DNA from: Flavobacterium sp. UBA7680
Lineage (GTDB): Bacteria > Bacteroidota > Bacteroidia > Flavobacteriales > Flavobacteriaceae
Direction: 5' to 3'
Assembly: GCF_002482975.1 (NCBI RefSeq)
Contig: NZ_DLHA01000021.1
Span: 29,799 to 48,396 of the forward strand
Length of the DNA: 18,598 nucleotides
The position numbers and the translations under genes were made by a program. Positions 6,558 through 14,056 of the stretch are shown piece after piece (the stretch's first letter is position 1; each line of letters begins with the position of its first letter). The notes under the pieces were generated by a model, which was not told where the DNA came from, did not search any database, and saw only the letters and a list, made by a program, of their open reading frames with translations.

Positions 6558-6587
6558 ACGTAGACGCACTGCTGTGCGTCTCTACGG
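6558..6587. repeat. REP-like palindrome copy 2 between thiS and thiC
   Basis: AGACGCAC (6562-6569) pairs with GTGCGTCT (6574-6581) around a TGCT loop, flanked by GTAG-like and CTAC ends. The left arm appears to lack a GA present in the right arm. The gap 6512-6658 otherwise holds an AAATTCCAAA-type tract (6512-6550) and AT-rich sequence. No separate thiC promoter was seen. Confidence 0.8.
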
Positions 6588-6658
6588 AAAAAAATGCGTT
6601 AAAACACAATCCATATCAACTTGAAACTTTAAACCTGAAACAAAAAACAACTAGACAT

Positions 6659-8482
6659 ATGACTACAGAAGAACAAATATCCAGAACCCCATTTCCGAAT
6701 TCTAAAAAAGTATATATAGATGGTGAAATTCATCCTATAAAAGTGGCAATGCGTGAGATTCATCTTAGCGACACGAAACTTTCAAACGGTGGAATCGAAA
6801 AAAATCCGCCTGTAACGGTTTATGACACTTCTGGTCCATATACAGATCCAAATATTGAAATTGATATTCGAAAAGGATTACCACGCTTACGCGAAAGTTG
6901 GATTCTAAATCGAAATGATGTTGAGATTTTAAGTGAAATCACTTCAGATTACGGACAAAGCCGATTACGTGATGAAAGCCTGAATCATCTTCGTTTTGAA
7001 TATTTACATCAGCCAAAACGTGCTAAAAAAGGTGCCAACGTAACGCAATTGTATTACGCCAAACAAGGAATTATTACTCCGGAAATGGAATATATAGCGA
7101 TTCGAGAAAATCAGCGCATTGAGCTTTTAAACGAACAAACTAAAGCCATGCAATGCCAGCACGGCGGTCATAGTTTTGGAGCCAATACACCAAAAAGCAA
7201 AATCACTCCAGAATTCGTTCGCGCAGAAGTAGCTTGCGGAAGAGCCATAATCCCAAACAATATCAATCATCCTGAAAGCGAACCTATGATTGTGGGTCGT
7301 AATTTCTTAGTAAAAATTAATGCCAATATCGGAAACAGCGCAGTGACTTCGAGTATTGAAGAAGAAGTTGAAAAAGCCGTTTGGGCTTGCCGTTGGGGTG
7401 CTGATACCATTATGGATTTATCTACAGGAAAAAATATTCATGAAACCAGAGAATGGATTATTCGTAATTCCCCAGTTCCAATTGGAACAGTTCCTATTTA
7501 TCAGGCCTTAGAAAAAGTAAAAGGAATTGCCGAGGATTTAACTTGGGAAATTTTCCGAGATACTTTAATCGAACAAGCAGAACAAGGCGTTTCTTATTTC
7601 ACCATTCATGCTGGCGTTTTACTTCGTTACATTCATTTAACTGCAAATCGTGTTACTGGAATCGTTTCTCGCGGCGGATCAATTATGGCAAAATGGTGTT
7701 TATTTCATCATAAAGAAAACTTCCTTTACACTCATTTTGAAGAAATCTGCGAAATCATGAAACAATATGATGTTGCTTTTTCTTTAGGAGACGGTTTACG
7801 TCCGGGTTCTATTGCCGATGCTAACGATGCTGCACAATTTGCCGAATTAGAAACTTTAGGTGAATTAACCAAAATTGCATGGAAACATGATGTTCAGGTT
7901 TTCATTGAAGGCCCGGGACACGTTCCGATGCACATGATTAAAGAAAACATGGACAAACAATTAGAACATTGTCATGAAGCTCCATTTTATACTTTAGGCC
8001 CTTTAACCACCGATATTGCACCGGGTTACGATCATATTACATCGGCAATTGGTGCTGCAATGATTGGCTGGTACGGCTGTGCGATGTTGTGTTATGTAAC
8101 TCCAAAAGAACATCTTGGTTTACCCAATAAAAAAGACGTAAAAGATGGTGTCATCACTTATAAAATTTCGGCTCATGCTGCAGATTTAGCAAAAGGTCAT
8201 CCGGGAGCGCAATATCGAGATAATGCATTGAGTAAAGCTCGTTTTGAATTCCGTTGGGAAGATCAGTTTAATTTGGCTTTAGATCCAGATACAGCACGAG
8301 AATTCCACGATGAAACGCTTCCTGCCGACGGTGCAAAAGTGGCTCATTTCTGTTCAATGTGCGGACCAAAATTCTGCTCTATGAAAATATCTCAGGAAAT
8401 TAGAGATGTCGCTGCCGCAGAAAAAGGAATGCAGGAGAAATCAGAAGAGTTTATTGAGCAGGGGAAAGAGATTTATATTTAG
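6659..8482 (+). CDS. thiC: Phosphomethylpyrimidine synthase (HMP-P synthase)
   Basis: ThiC is a radical-SAM enzyme that rearranges aminoimidazole ribotide into hydroxymethylpyrimidine phosphate. The product is 607 residues, the normal bacterial length. The C-terminal cluster motif C565-SM-C568-GPKF-C573 is the CX2CX4C signature that binds the 4Fe-4S cluster. Other recognisable blocks are MTELH-free N-terminal ThiC-associated sequence (about 1-110), RAIIPNNINHPESEPMIVG (about 195-213), SFSLGDGLRPG-like FSLGDGLRPG and IEGPGHVPMHMI. The ATG is used as start because ThiC homology begins directly after it. It is followed by the TenI-like gene after 23 bases. Confidence 0.98.
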   Translation: MTTEEQISRTPFPNSKKVYIDGEIHPIKVAMREIHLSDTKLSNGGIEKNPPVTVYDTSGPYTDPNIEIDIRKGLPRLRESWILNRNDVEILSEITSDYGQSRLRDESLNHLRFEYLHQPKRAKKGANVTQLYYAKQGIITPEMEYIAIRENQRIELLNEQTKAMQCQHGGHSFGANTPKSKITPEFVRAEVACGRAIIPNNINHPESEPMIVGRNFLVKINANIGNSAVTSSIEEEVEKAVWACRWGADTIMDLSTGKNIHETREWIIRNSPVPIGTVPIYQALEKVKGIAEDLTWEIFRDTLIEQAEQGVSYFTIHAGVLLRYIHLTANRVTGIVSRGGSIMAKWCLFHHKENFLYTHFEEICEIMKQYDVAFSLGDGLRPGSIADANDAAQFAELETLGELTKIAWKHDVQVFIEGPGHVPMHMIKENMDKQLEHCHEAPFYTLGPLTTDIAPGYDHITSAIGAAMIGWYGCAMLCYVTPKEHLGLPNKKDVKDGVITYKISAHAADLAKGHPGAQYRDNALSKARFEFRWEDQFNLALDPDTAREFHDETLPADGAKVAHFCSMCGPKFCSMKISQEIRDVAAAEKGMQEKSEEFIEQGKEIYI

Positions 8483-8505
8483 AAAATAGAGTAAAGAATA
8501 TAGAT

Positions 8506-9120
8506 ATGGTTGTGATCTCTAATCCTTTTGCTGTTGCAGATGAAATCAAAATAATTCATTCTTTATTTGAAGAAGGATTGTCTTTGCTTCATATTCGGAA
8601 ACCTGATTTTTCTGAATTGGAAATGGCGCAGTTTATTCATCAAATTGACTTAGAATTTAGAGATCGAATTGTCTTGCATAATTATCATTTGTTAGCAGAA
8701 GATTTTGGAATTAACAGAATTCATTTTTCTGAAAAAGAAAGAAACCGCATTCATGATTTTCCTGCAAGGTTTCCAAAACCTTGTAGGTGTAATTTTTCCA
8801 CATCAACACATTCTATAGAAGATTTTAATTCGTTAGAAAATGATTTTGATTATGCGTTTCTAAGCCCTGTCTTTAAAAGTATTTCAAAGGAAAATTATGA
8901 GCCAAAAACAGATCTTTTTGAAGCATTAAAATCTAGAAAAAATCACAAGACAAAAGTGATTGCTTTAGGCGGAATTGATTCTCAAAACATTCAAAAAACA
9001 ATGAAAAATGGATTTGATGATATCACTCTTTTAGGAACAATTTGGAATAATGAAAACCCGATAAAACAATTTAAATTATGTCAGCAAATCGTCCTTTCGT
9101 ACTTACAATCGCAGGTTTAG
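8506..9120 (+). CDS. tenI: TenI-like thiazole tautomerase (ThiE-family paralogue)
   Basis: This 204-residue protein has the ThiE/TenI barrel but not the ThiE catalytic set. The ThiE block VQxRxK is LLHIRKP (27-33). The metal-binding IND is replaced by VLHN, and the phosphate loop GxGPxxxTxTK is FLSPVFKSISK (118-128). These are TenI-type features, and His102 (in STSTHS) fits the histidine important in TenI thiazole tautomerase. TenI speeds aromatisation of the thiazole phosphate carboxylate made by ThiG. A true ThiE lies two genes downstream, supporting a different role here. Residues 86-94 (PARFPKPCR) are encoded by a 27-bp palindrome that looks inserted. The 3' end overlaps thiD by 43 bp. 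Confidence 0.8.
   Translation: MVVISNPFAVADEIKIIHSLFEEGLSLLHIRKPDFSELEMAQFIHQIDLEFRDRIVLHNYHLLAEDFGINRIHFSEKERNRIHDFPARFPKPCRCNFSTSTHSIEDFNSLENDFDYAFLSPVFKSISKENYEPKTDLFEALKSRKNHKTKVIALGGIDSQNIQKTMKNGFDDITLLGTIWNNENPIKQFKLCQQIVLSYLQSQV
8761..8787. repeat. 27-bp palindrome inside the TenI-like gene
   Basis: CCTGCAAGGTTT (8761-8772) and AAACCTTGTAGG (8776-8787) are reverse complements at 11 of 12 positions around CCA. It begins exactly on a codon boundary (codon 86) and spans nine codons, so it keeps the frame. It sits between the strand carrying HFSEKER and the STSTHS motif, where a surface loop would tolerate it. It resembles flavobacterial dispersed palindromes from memory. Confidence 0.75.
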
Positions 9121-9830
9121 ATCCGTCTGGCGGCGCGGGTATTTTGGCAGATATCAAAACCTTTGAACAGCATAAAGTAACCGGTTTTGCTATTACAACA
9201 GCCAACACGATTCAGACCGAAAATACATTTTATGAGATTCAATGGACAGATTTGAGTTTTGTTATTCGTTCAATCGAAACGTTCTTTTTAAATTATAAAA
9301 TCAATGCTGTTAAAATTGGAATTGTTTCTTCTTTGTACGATTTAAACCGAATTGTTTCGACGATAAAAATGCTTTCTCCCTCAACTAAAATTGTTTGGGA
9401 TCCTGTTCTTAGATCGACAACAAAATTTGAATTTATGGACATTAAAGATTATTCTGATTTACATAAAATGTTGTCTGAAATTGATTTAATTACACCGAAT
9501 TACAATGAAATTGAGATTTTATTTCCGGGGTTTATTTCAAAGAATCTTCATCCGAAAGATGAAATTCCAACAAATATTTTATTAAAAGGCGGGCATAACG
9601 AATCAGCTATAGGAACTGATCTTTTATTTCTTAAAAATGAAGTTTTGGATTTGCTTCCAACTAATAAAAAATGCTTTGAAAAACACGGTTCCGGCTGTGT
9701 ACTTTCTTCTGCAATTACTTCTAATTTGGCCTTAAATCAAAATATAACAGAAGCCTGTAAAAATGCTAAAATATATATCGAAAACTACCTGAGTTCAAGT
9801 TCAACATTAATTGGATATCACTATGTATAA
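9078..9830 (+). CDS. thiD: Hydroxymethylpyrimidine/phosphomethylpyrimidine kinase
   Basis: ThiD phosphorylates HMP and then HMP-P to HMP-PP, the pyrimidine substrate of ThiE. The 250-residue product is a ribokinase-fold protein. GLDPSGGAG lies at 13-21, WDPVL at 107-111, TPN at 139-141, KGGH at 170-173, and HGSGCVLSSAI at 203-213 supplies the anion hole and catalytic region. The usual family form is HGTGC; the Ser for Thr change is mild. The ATG at 9078 is needed to include the first beta strand, so the 43-bp overlap with the TenI-like gene is real. It overlaps thiE by 8 bp. There is no fused ThiE domain. Confidence 0.95.
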   Translation: MSANRPFVLTIAGLDPSGGAGILADIKTFEQHKVTGFAITTANTIQTENTFYEIQWTDLSFVIRSIETFFLNYKINAVKIGIVSSLYDLNRIVSTIKMLSPSTKIVWDPVLRSTTKFEFMDIKDYSDLHKMLSEIDLITPNYNEIEILFPGFISKNLHPKDEIPTNILLKGGHNESAIGTDLLFLKNEVLDLLPTNKKCFEKHGSGCVLSSAITSNLALNQNITEACKNAKIYIENYLSSSSTLIGYHYV

Positions 9831-10461
9831 CAAATTGCAATACATTTCACAAGGCGAAACCAGCAAAGAACAACTGTACAATATTCATCAGGCGCTTGAT
9901 GCTGGCTGTAAATGGGTACAAATGCGTTTTAAAAATCAAACCAACAAAGAAACATTTGCTGTAGCAGAGAAGGTAAAACCTTTATGCGAAGAGTATCTGG
10001 CTAATTTTATTATAAATGATGATCTGCATCTCGCTGAGCAGATTGCTGCAGACGGAGTTCATTTAGGTTTAACCGATATGAAAATCGATGAAGCGAGAGC
10101 CATTTTAGGAGCAACAAAAATTATTGGAGGAACGGCTAATACTTTTGAAGATATTCAAAATCATGTCAAAAATGGCTGTGATTATATTGGTTTAGGCCCT
10201 TTTAGATTTACGGTTACAAAGGAAAAACTAAGTCCGATTTTAGGGTTATCAGGATATTTCGAGATTCTCCAAAAAATGAAAAAGGATAAAATCGAAGTTC
10301 CGGTTTATGCTATTGGCGGTATTACATTAAAAGATGTGAGTCCATTAATGGAAACCGGAATTCACGGAATTGCCGTTTCTGGAATCATTACAGAAAGTGC
10401 AGAGAAAAAAATACTAATTAAACAATTAAAGGAAAAATTACATGCAAACGTCATTGTTTAA
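9823..10461 (+). CDS. thiE: Thiamin phosphate synthase
   Basis: ThiE couples HMP-PP with the thiazole phosphate to make thiamin monophosphate. From ATG 9823 the product is 212 residues. It retains the full catalytic set: VQMRFK for the pyrimidine site, FIINDDLHLA followed by ADGVHLG for metal and pyrophosphate, DYIGLGPFRFTVTK for phosphate binding, and YAIGGI for the thiazole phosphate. An in-frame TTG at 9811 would add four residues, but MYNKLQYIS is the better start by family. The ATG overlaps thiD by 8 bp, and the 3' end overlaps thiG by 20 bp, suggesting coupled translation. Confidence 0.95.
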   Translation: MYNKLQYISQGETSKEQLYNIHQALDAGCKWVQMRFKNQTNKETFAVAEKVKPLCEEYLANFIINDDLHLAEQIAADGVHLGLTDMKIDEARAILGATKIIGGTANTFEDIQNHVKNGCDYIGLGPFRFTVTKEKLSPILGLSGYFEILQKMKKDKIEVPVYAIGGITLKDVSPLMETGIHGIAVSGIITESAEKKILIKQLKEKLHANVIV

Positions 10462-11218
10462 TATTGGAGATAAAAGCTTCAAATCCCGTTTGTTTTTAGG
10501 AACAGGGAAATTTGGTTCAAACAAAGAAATGGAAGAAGCGATTTTAGCTTCGGAAAGTGAATTGGTTACTGTTGCTTTAAAACGCATTGATTTAGAAACT
10601 GAAACCGATGCTATCCTTTCGCATTTACAGCATCCGAATATTAATTTACTGCCGAATACTTCCGGAGCGAGAAATGCAAAAGAAGCTGTTTTTGCTGCTC
10701 AATTGGCTCGTGAAGCACTTGAAACAAATTGGGTAAAACTGGAAATTCATCCGGATCCAAAGTATTTAATGCCAGATCCTATTGAAACTTTAAAAGCTAC
10801 GGAAGAATTGGCTAAACTTGGTTTTTTTGTTCTGCCATACATTCACGCTGATCCTGTTTTATGCAAACATTTAGAAAGTGCAGGAACAACTGCCGTGATG
10901 CCTTTAGGTTCACCAATTGGAAGCAATAAAGGTTTAAAAACCATTGATTTTCTAGAAATTATAATTGAACAAAGTAATGTTCCTGTAATTGTCGATGCTG
11001 GAATTGGCGCTCCATCTGACGCTGCAAAAGCAATGGAAATTGGTGCCGATGCTGTTTTGGTTAATACTGCAATTGCCGTTGCCGGAAATCCAAAATTAAT
11101 GGCCGAAGCTTTTAAAGAAGCAGTAATAGCAGGAAGAAAAGCCTTTGAAGCTCGAATTGCTAATCAGCAAAATTATGCTGCTGCTTCTAGTCCTTTGACT
11201 TCATTTTTATATGATTAA
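10442..11218 (+). CDS. thiG: Thiazole synthase
   Basis: ThiG builds the thiazole phosphate carboxylate from deoxyxylulose 5-phosphate, dehydroglycine and ThiS thiocarboxylate. The 258-residue TIM barrel matches the family throughout. SRLFLGTGKF is near the N-terminus, LPNTSGARNAKEAV at about 69-82, and WVKLEIHPDPKYLMPD at 97-112, where Lys99 is the expected imine-forming lysine. VMPLGSPIGSNKG, VDAGIGAPSDAAKAMEIGADAVLVNTAIA and AFEARIA follow in order. The ATG overlaps thiE by 20 bp. A repeat-filled 156-base gap separates it from its partner thiH. Confidence 0.97.
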   Translation: MQTSLFNIGDKSFKSRLFLGTGKFGSNKEMEEAILASESELVTVALKRIDLETETDAILSHLQHPNINLLPNTSGARNAKEAVFAAQLAREALETNWVKLEIHPDPKYLMPDPIETLKATEELAKLGFFVLPYIHADPVLCKHLESAGTTAVMPLGSPIGSNKGLKTIDFLEIIIEQSNVPVIVDAGIGAPSDAAKAMEIGADAVLVNTAIAVAGNPKLMAEAFKEAVIAGRKAFEARIANQQNYAAASSPLTSFLYD

Positions 11219-11225
11219 TAATTTT

Positions 11226-11358
11226 AAGCGCAAAGAGTTTTTTAACGCAAAGAACGCAAGGTTTTTTCGCAAAGTTCACAAAGCTTTGTGGACTTTTTGT
11301 TAAAAACAAGAACTCAAAGCTTAGGGAACTTTGCGTATTCTTAGCGCACTTTGCGGTA
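11226..11358. repeat. CGCAAAG repeat and palindrome cluster between thiG and thiH
   Basis: The gap carries CGCAAAG-type units on the plus strand (around 11229, 11246 and 11269) and their reverse complements CTTTGCG on the right (around 11330 and 11350), forming a large inverted arrangement. At its centre, 11271-11296 is a near-perfect palindrome, AAAGTTCACAAAG facing CTTTGTGGACTTT with one mismatch. No promoter or T-run terminator was recognised. The thi transcript probably runs through it. Confidence 0.75.
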
Positions 11359-11374
11359 AAAAAAAACATTCAAA

Positions 11375-12487
11375 ATGAACACATTTAAATCAATTTTTGA
11401 GCAATATAATTGGGATATTATTCAATCTAAAATATACCAAACCACATCAAAAGATGTCGAGCGAACTTTGGCTAAAACCAAACTCAATCTCGATGATTTT
11501 TTGGTTTTGACCTCCCCTATTGCTCAAAATTATTTAGAAGAAATGGCACAGAAATGCCATGAAATCACCAAGAAACGTTTCGGGAAAACAATCCAAATGT
11601 ATGCGCCGTTATATTTAAGCAACGAATGCCAAAATATCTGTACATATTGCGGTTTTAGTTTAGACAATAAAATCAAGCGAAAAACACTTTCTGATGCTGA
11701 AATAAAGCTTGAAGTTGAAGCTCTAAAAAACACAGGTTTTGATCACGTTTTATTGGTTACAGGCGAAGCAAATTATACCGTTAATATCAATTATTTCTTA
11801 AATGCAATTGCTTTAATTCGGGAAGAATTTTCGATTATTTCTGTTGAAGTCCAGCCGCTTTCTACCGAAGATTATGAACGTTTACATAACGCCGGAGTAT
11901 ACTCGGTTTTAGTTTATCAGGAAACGTATCATCAGGAAGTTTATAAAAAATATCATACCAAAGGCAAGAAATCAAATTTCGATTATAGGCTTGAAACTCC
12001 TGATAGAATTGGCACTGCAGGAATTCATAAAATTGGTCTAGGCGTTTTATTAGGTTTAGAAGACTGGAGAACTGACAGCTTTTTCAATGCTTTACATTTA
12101 GATTATCTTCAAAGAAAATACTGGCAGACGAAATATTCGGTTTCCTTTCCCCGCCTCCGTCCCGCCGAAGGAATTATTGAACCTAATTTTATTATGGACG
12201 ATAAAGATTTGACACAATTAATCTGCGCTTATCGTTTGTGGAATGAAGATTTAGAAATTTCGATTTCAACGAGAGAAAACGAAAAATTCAGAAACAACAT
12301 AATTCCAATTGGAGTTACCAGTATGAGTGCCGGATCTAAAACAAATCCGGGTGGTTATGTTGTTGATCCACAATCTTTGGAACAATTCGAAATCAGCGAT
12401 GAACGTTCTGCAGATGAAATTTCAAAAATTATAAAAGATGCCGGATATGAACCAGTTTGGAAGGACTGGAGCAAAAGCTTTATTTAA
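11375..12487 (+). CDS. thiH: 2-iminoacetate (dehydroglycine) synthase
   Basis: ThiH is a radical-SAM tyrosine lyase that supplies dehydroglycine to ThiG, releasing p-cresol. The 370-residue product has the radical-SAM motif C85-QNI-C89-TY-C92, followed by GFSLDNKIKRKTL, typical of ThiH. Later blocks include HVLLVTGEANYTV, EVQPLSTEDYERLHNAGVYSV and the ThiH-specific FPRLRPAEG near residue 260, then SMSAGSKTNPGGY. No thiO is in the window, so the anaerobic-type ThiH route seems to be used. The start is the first ATG after the repeat cluster and homology begins there. Confidence 0.96.
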   Translation: MNTFKSIFEQYNWDIIQSKIYQTTSKDVERTLAKTKLNLDDFLVLTSPIAQNYLEEMAQKCHEITKKRFGKTIQMYAPLYLSNECQNICTYCGFSLDNKIKRKTLSDAEIKLEVEALKNTGFDHVLLVTGEANYTVNINYFLNAIALIREEFSIISVEVQPLSTEDYERLHNAGVYSVLVYQETYHQEVYKKYHTKGKKSNFDYRLETPDRIGTAGIHKIGLGVLLGLEDWRTDSFFNALHLDYLQRKYWQTKYSVSFPRLRPAEGIIEPNFIMDDKDLTQLICAYRLWNEDLEISISTRENEKFRNNIIPIGVTSMSAGSKTNPGGYVVDPQSLEQFEISDERSADEISKIIKDAGYEPVWKDWSKSFI

Positions 12488-12551
12488 AATTCCAATATTT
12501 TAAATCCCAAATTCCAATCTAAAATCTAAAATCAACAATCTAAAATTGCAA
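12488..12551. repeat. AAATTCCAAA-type tract between thiH and thiF
   Basis: The 65-base gap is low-complexity sequence of AAATCCCAAATTCC and AATCTAAAAT blocks, the same kind as at 1400-1430, 6512-6550 and 14700-14770. No gene, promoter or terminator was seen in it. Confidence 0.5.
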
Positions 12552-12552
12552 A

Positions 12553-13263
12553 GTGAGCATTATACAAGAATTCCTCCGTTACAACAGACAAACTATTCTT
12601 CCAGAAATTGGCGATGAAGGCCAGGAAAAACTAAAAAAGGCACGGGTTTTAGTAATTGGTGCAGGCGGTTTGGGCTGTCCTATTTTACAATATATTGCAA
12701 CTGCCGGAGTGGGTTTTATCGGAATAATGGATTTTGATACGATCGAAATTCATAATCTGCACAGACAGATTTTATATACTGAAAATGAAATTGGTCAATT
12801 TAAAGCAATTGTGGCTAAAGATGTTGTTTCAAAGCTGAATCCGTTAATTGAAGTCGAGGCCATTCAGGAAAAATTAACTTCTCAAAATGCATCAAAAATT
12901 ATACAGCAATATGATATAATTGTGGATGGCTCAGATAATTTTACAACACGTTATTTGGTCAATGATACTTGCGTTCAACTTAACAAGCCTTTAGTTTACG
13001 GAAGTATTTTAAAATTTGAAGGACAAATTGCCGTTTTCAATCACAACGGAAGTAAAAATCTTAGAAATTTATTTCCAGAAATGCCTGATCCAAAAGATGT
13101 TCCGAATTGTGATTTAAATGGCGTTTTGGGAACTTTACCCGGAATTATTGGAAATATGATGGCGCACGAAGCACTTAAATTAATTTTAGAATTACCTACT
13201 TTAAAAAACGAATTAGTTCTTTTTAATACGCTGAACTGGAATTTTACAAAACTGAATTTCTAG
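12553..13263 (+). CDS. thiF: ThiS adenylyltransferase (ThiF/MoeB/HesA family), zinc motifs missing
   Basis: ThiF uses ATP to adenylate the C-terminus of ThiS for sulfur transfer. The product is 236 residues and starts at GTG (reads SIIQEFLRYNRQ). The ATP-binding GAGGLG is at 36-41, Asp60 ends the second strand, NLHRQ is at 68-72 and VDGSDNF is at 124-130. Cys186 in PNCDLNG aligns by context with the ThiS-linking cysteine of E. coli ThiF. The usual zinc CxxC before LFPE is NLRN (169-172), and the protein stops before the second CxxC; no rhodanese domain follows. MoeB is the main alternative, but the position at the end of a thi operon favours ThiF. Confidence 0.85.
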   Translation: MSIIQEFLRYNRQTILPEIGDEGQEKLKKARVLVIGAGGLGCPILQYIATAGVGFIGIMDFDTIEIHNLHRQILYTENEIGQFKAIVAKDVVSKLNPLIEVEAIQEKLTSQNASKIIQQYDIIVDGSDNFTTRYLVNDTCVQLNKPLVYGSILKFEGQIAVFNHNGSKNLRNLFPEMPDPKDVPNCDLNGVLGTLPGIIGNMMAHEALKLILELPTLKNELVLFNTLNWNFTKLNF

Positions 13264-14054
13264 AAAATAAGTGCGTCTCCAACCTTAATATTTCCAGAAT
13301 TTAAACTCACGATATTAGTCCCGAATAAAACGGAATTATTTACATTTCTGTATTTGCTTAAGGTTTTTAAAGGCTCTTTTTTTAAACGTCCGTTTTCCGG
13401 ATCATTATTAACCATAATACATCTTCCGCAAGGTTTTACATTTTTAAATTGAACTTCCCCAATCTTAAAAGTATTAAAATCATCTTCTTCATGTTCACTT
13501 TGACTGCTAATTACAATATTGGGACGAAACCTTTTTATTGTAATTTTTTCATCGAGTTTGTCATTCAAAAAATCAAGACTTTTTGATCCAATTAATAAAT
13601 ACGGGTAACCGTCGGCCAGACTTACATTAAAAGTTTCTTTTAATCTGGAGCTTTCATGTTTGCGACTTCCAATTTTTAGGATTTTGACCAGTTTACATTC
13701 AAAACCCAAATGCTGGCTAAACCATTTTGAAGTGGCATGATTTACCTCAACAACTTCACTTTTATCATCCCAAACATTCACTTTTATAGCGTTTTCTAAA
13801 TGTTCGTTTATAGAAAATTCGTGCTTTTGATCCTGAAAAGTAATACTGATTTTTCCGTCTAAAATTTGTGGATAAAACTGGCTCATAATGCGATGTTCTC
13901 TTTGCGTCAGCATTTGATTTTCAGCATCAATTAACATCCATCTTCGGTCATTTTCAAATCCCATTTCTTCGGCCAGAGCAGATTGGACACTGATTCCTGC
14001 TAAGCTTTTTATCGGATAAATGTAAATTTCTTTTACAACATGAACTGCACTCAT
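13260..14054 (-). CDS. MOSC-domain protein (mARC-like)
   Basis: The 264-residue protein has an N-terminal MOSC beta-barrel domain (about 1-120: IYIYPIKSLAGI, GFENDRRWMLID, LTQREHRIM) and a C-terminal MOSC domain (about 140-264: FRPNIVI, then VKPCGRCIMVNNDP). Cys209 lies where MOSC proteins such as mARC bind molybdenum cofactor. C209-G-R-C212 is typical of this bacterial group. No signal peptide or ferredoxin domain is present. Its redox substrate is unknown. It begins 2 bases after aat, so they likely form one transcript. Its stop codon interlocks with that of thiF on the other strand. Confidence 0.88.
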   Translation of the reverse strand: MSAVHVVKEIYIYPIKSLAGISVQSALAEEMGFENDRRWMLIDAENQMLTQREHRIMSQFYPQILDGKISITFQDQKHEFSINEHLENAIKVNVWDDKSEVVEVNHATSKWFSQHLGFECKLVKILKIGSRKHESSRLKETFNVSLADGYPYLLIGSKSLDFLNDKLDEKITIKRFRPNIVISSQSEHEEDDFNTFKIGEVQFKNVKPCGRCIMVNNDPENGRLKKEPLKTLSKYRNVNNSVLFGTNIVSLNSGNIKVGDALIF

Positions 14055-14056
14055 TT

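Noticed and set aside
9811..9825. TTG as the thiE start
   Set aside because: The ATG 12 bases later gives the standard ThiE N-terminus, and an 8-bp overlap with thiD is typical for this operon.
11187..11369. Minus-strand reading frame of 60 codons in the thiG-thiH gap
   Set aside because: It is produced by the CGCAAAG repeats (repeated FAKK/CAKN-like words), has no homology I recognise, and overlaps the thiG end.
11219..11374. CRISPR array
   Set aside because: The repeated units are only about 7 bases, occur in both orientations and lack regular spacing; no cas genes are near.
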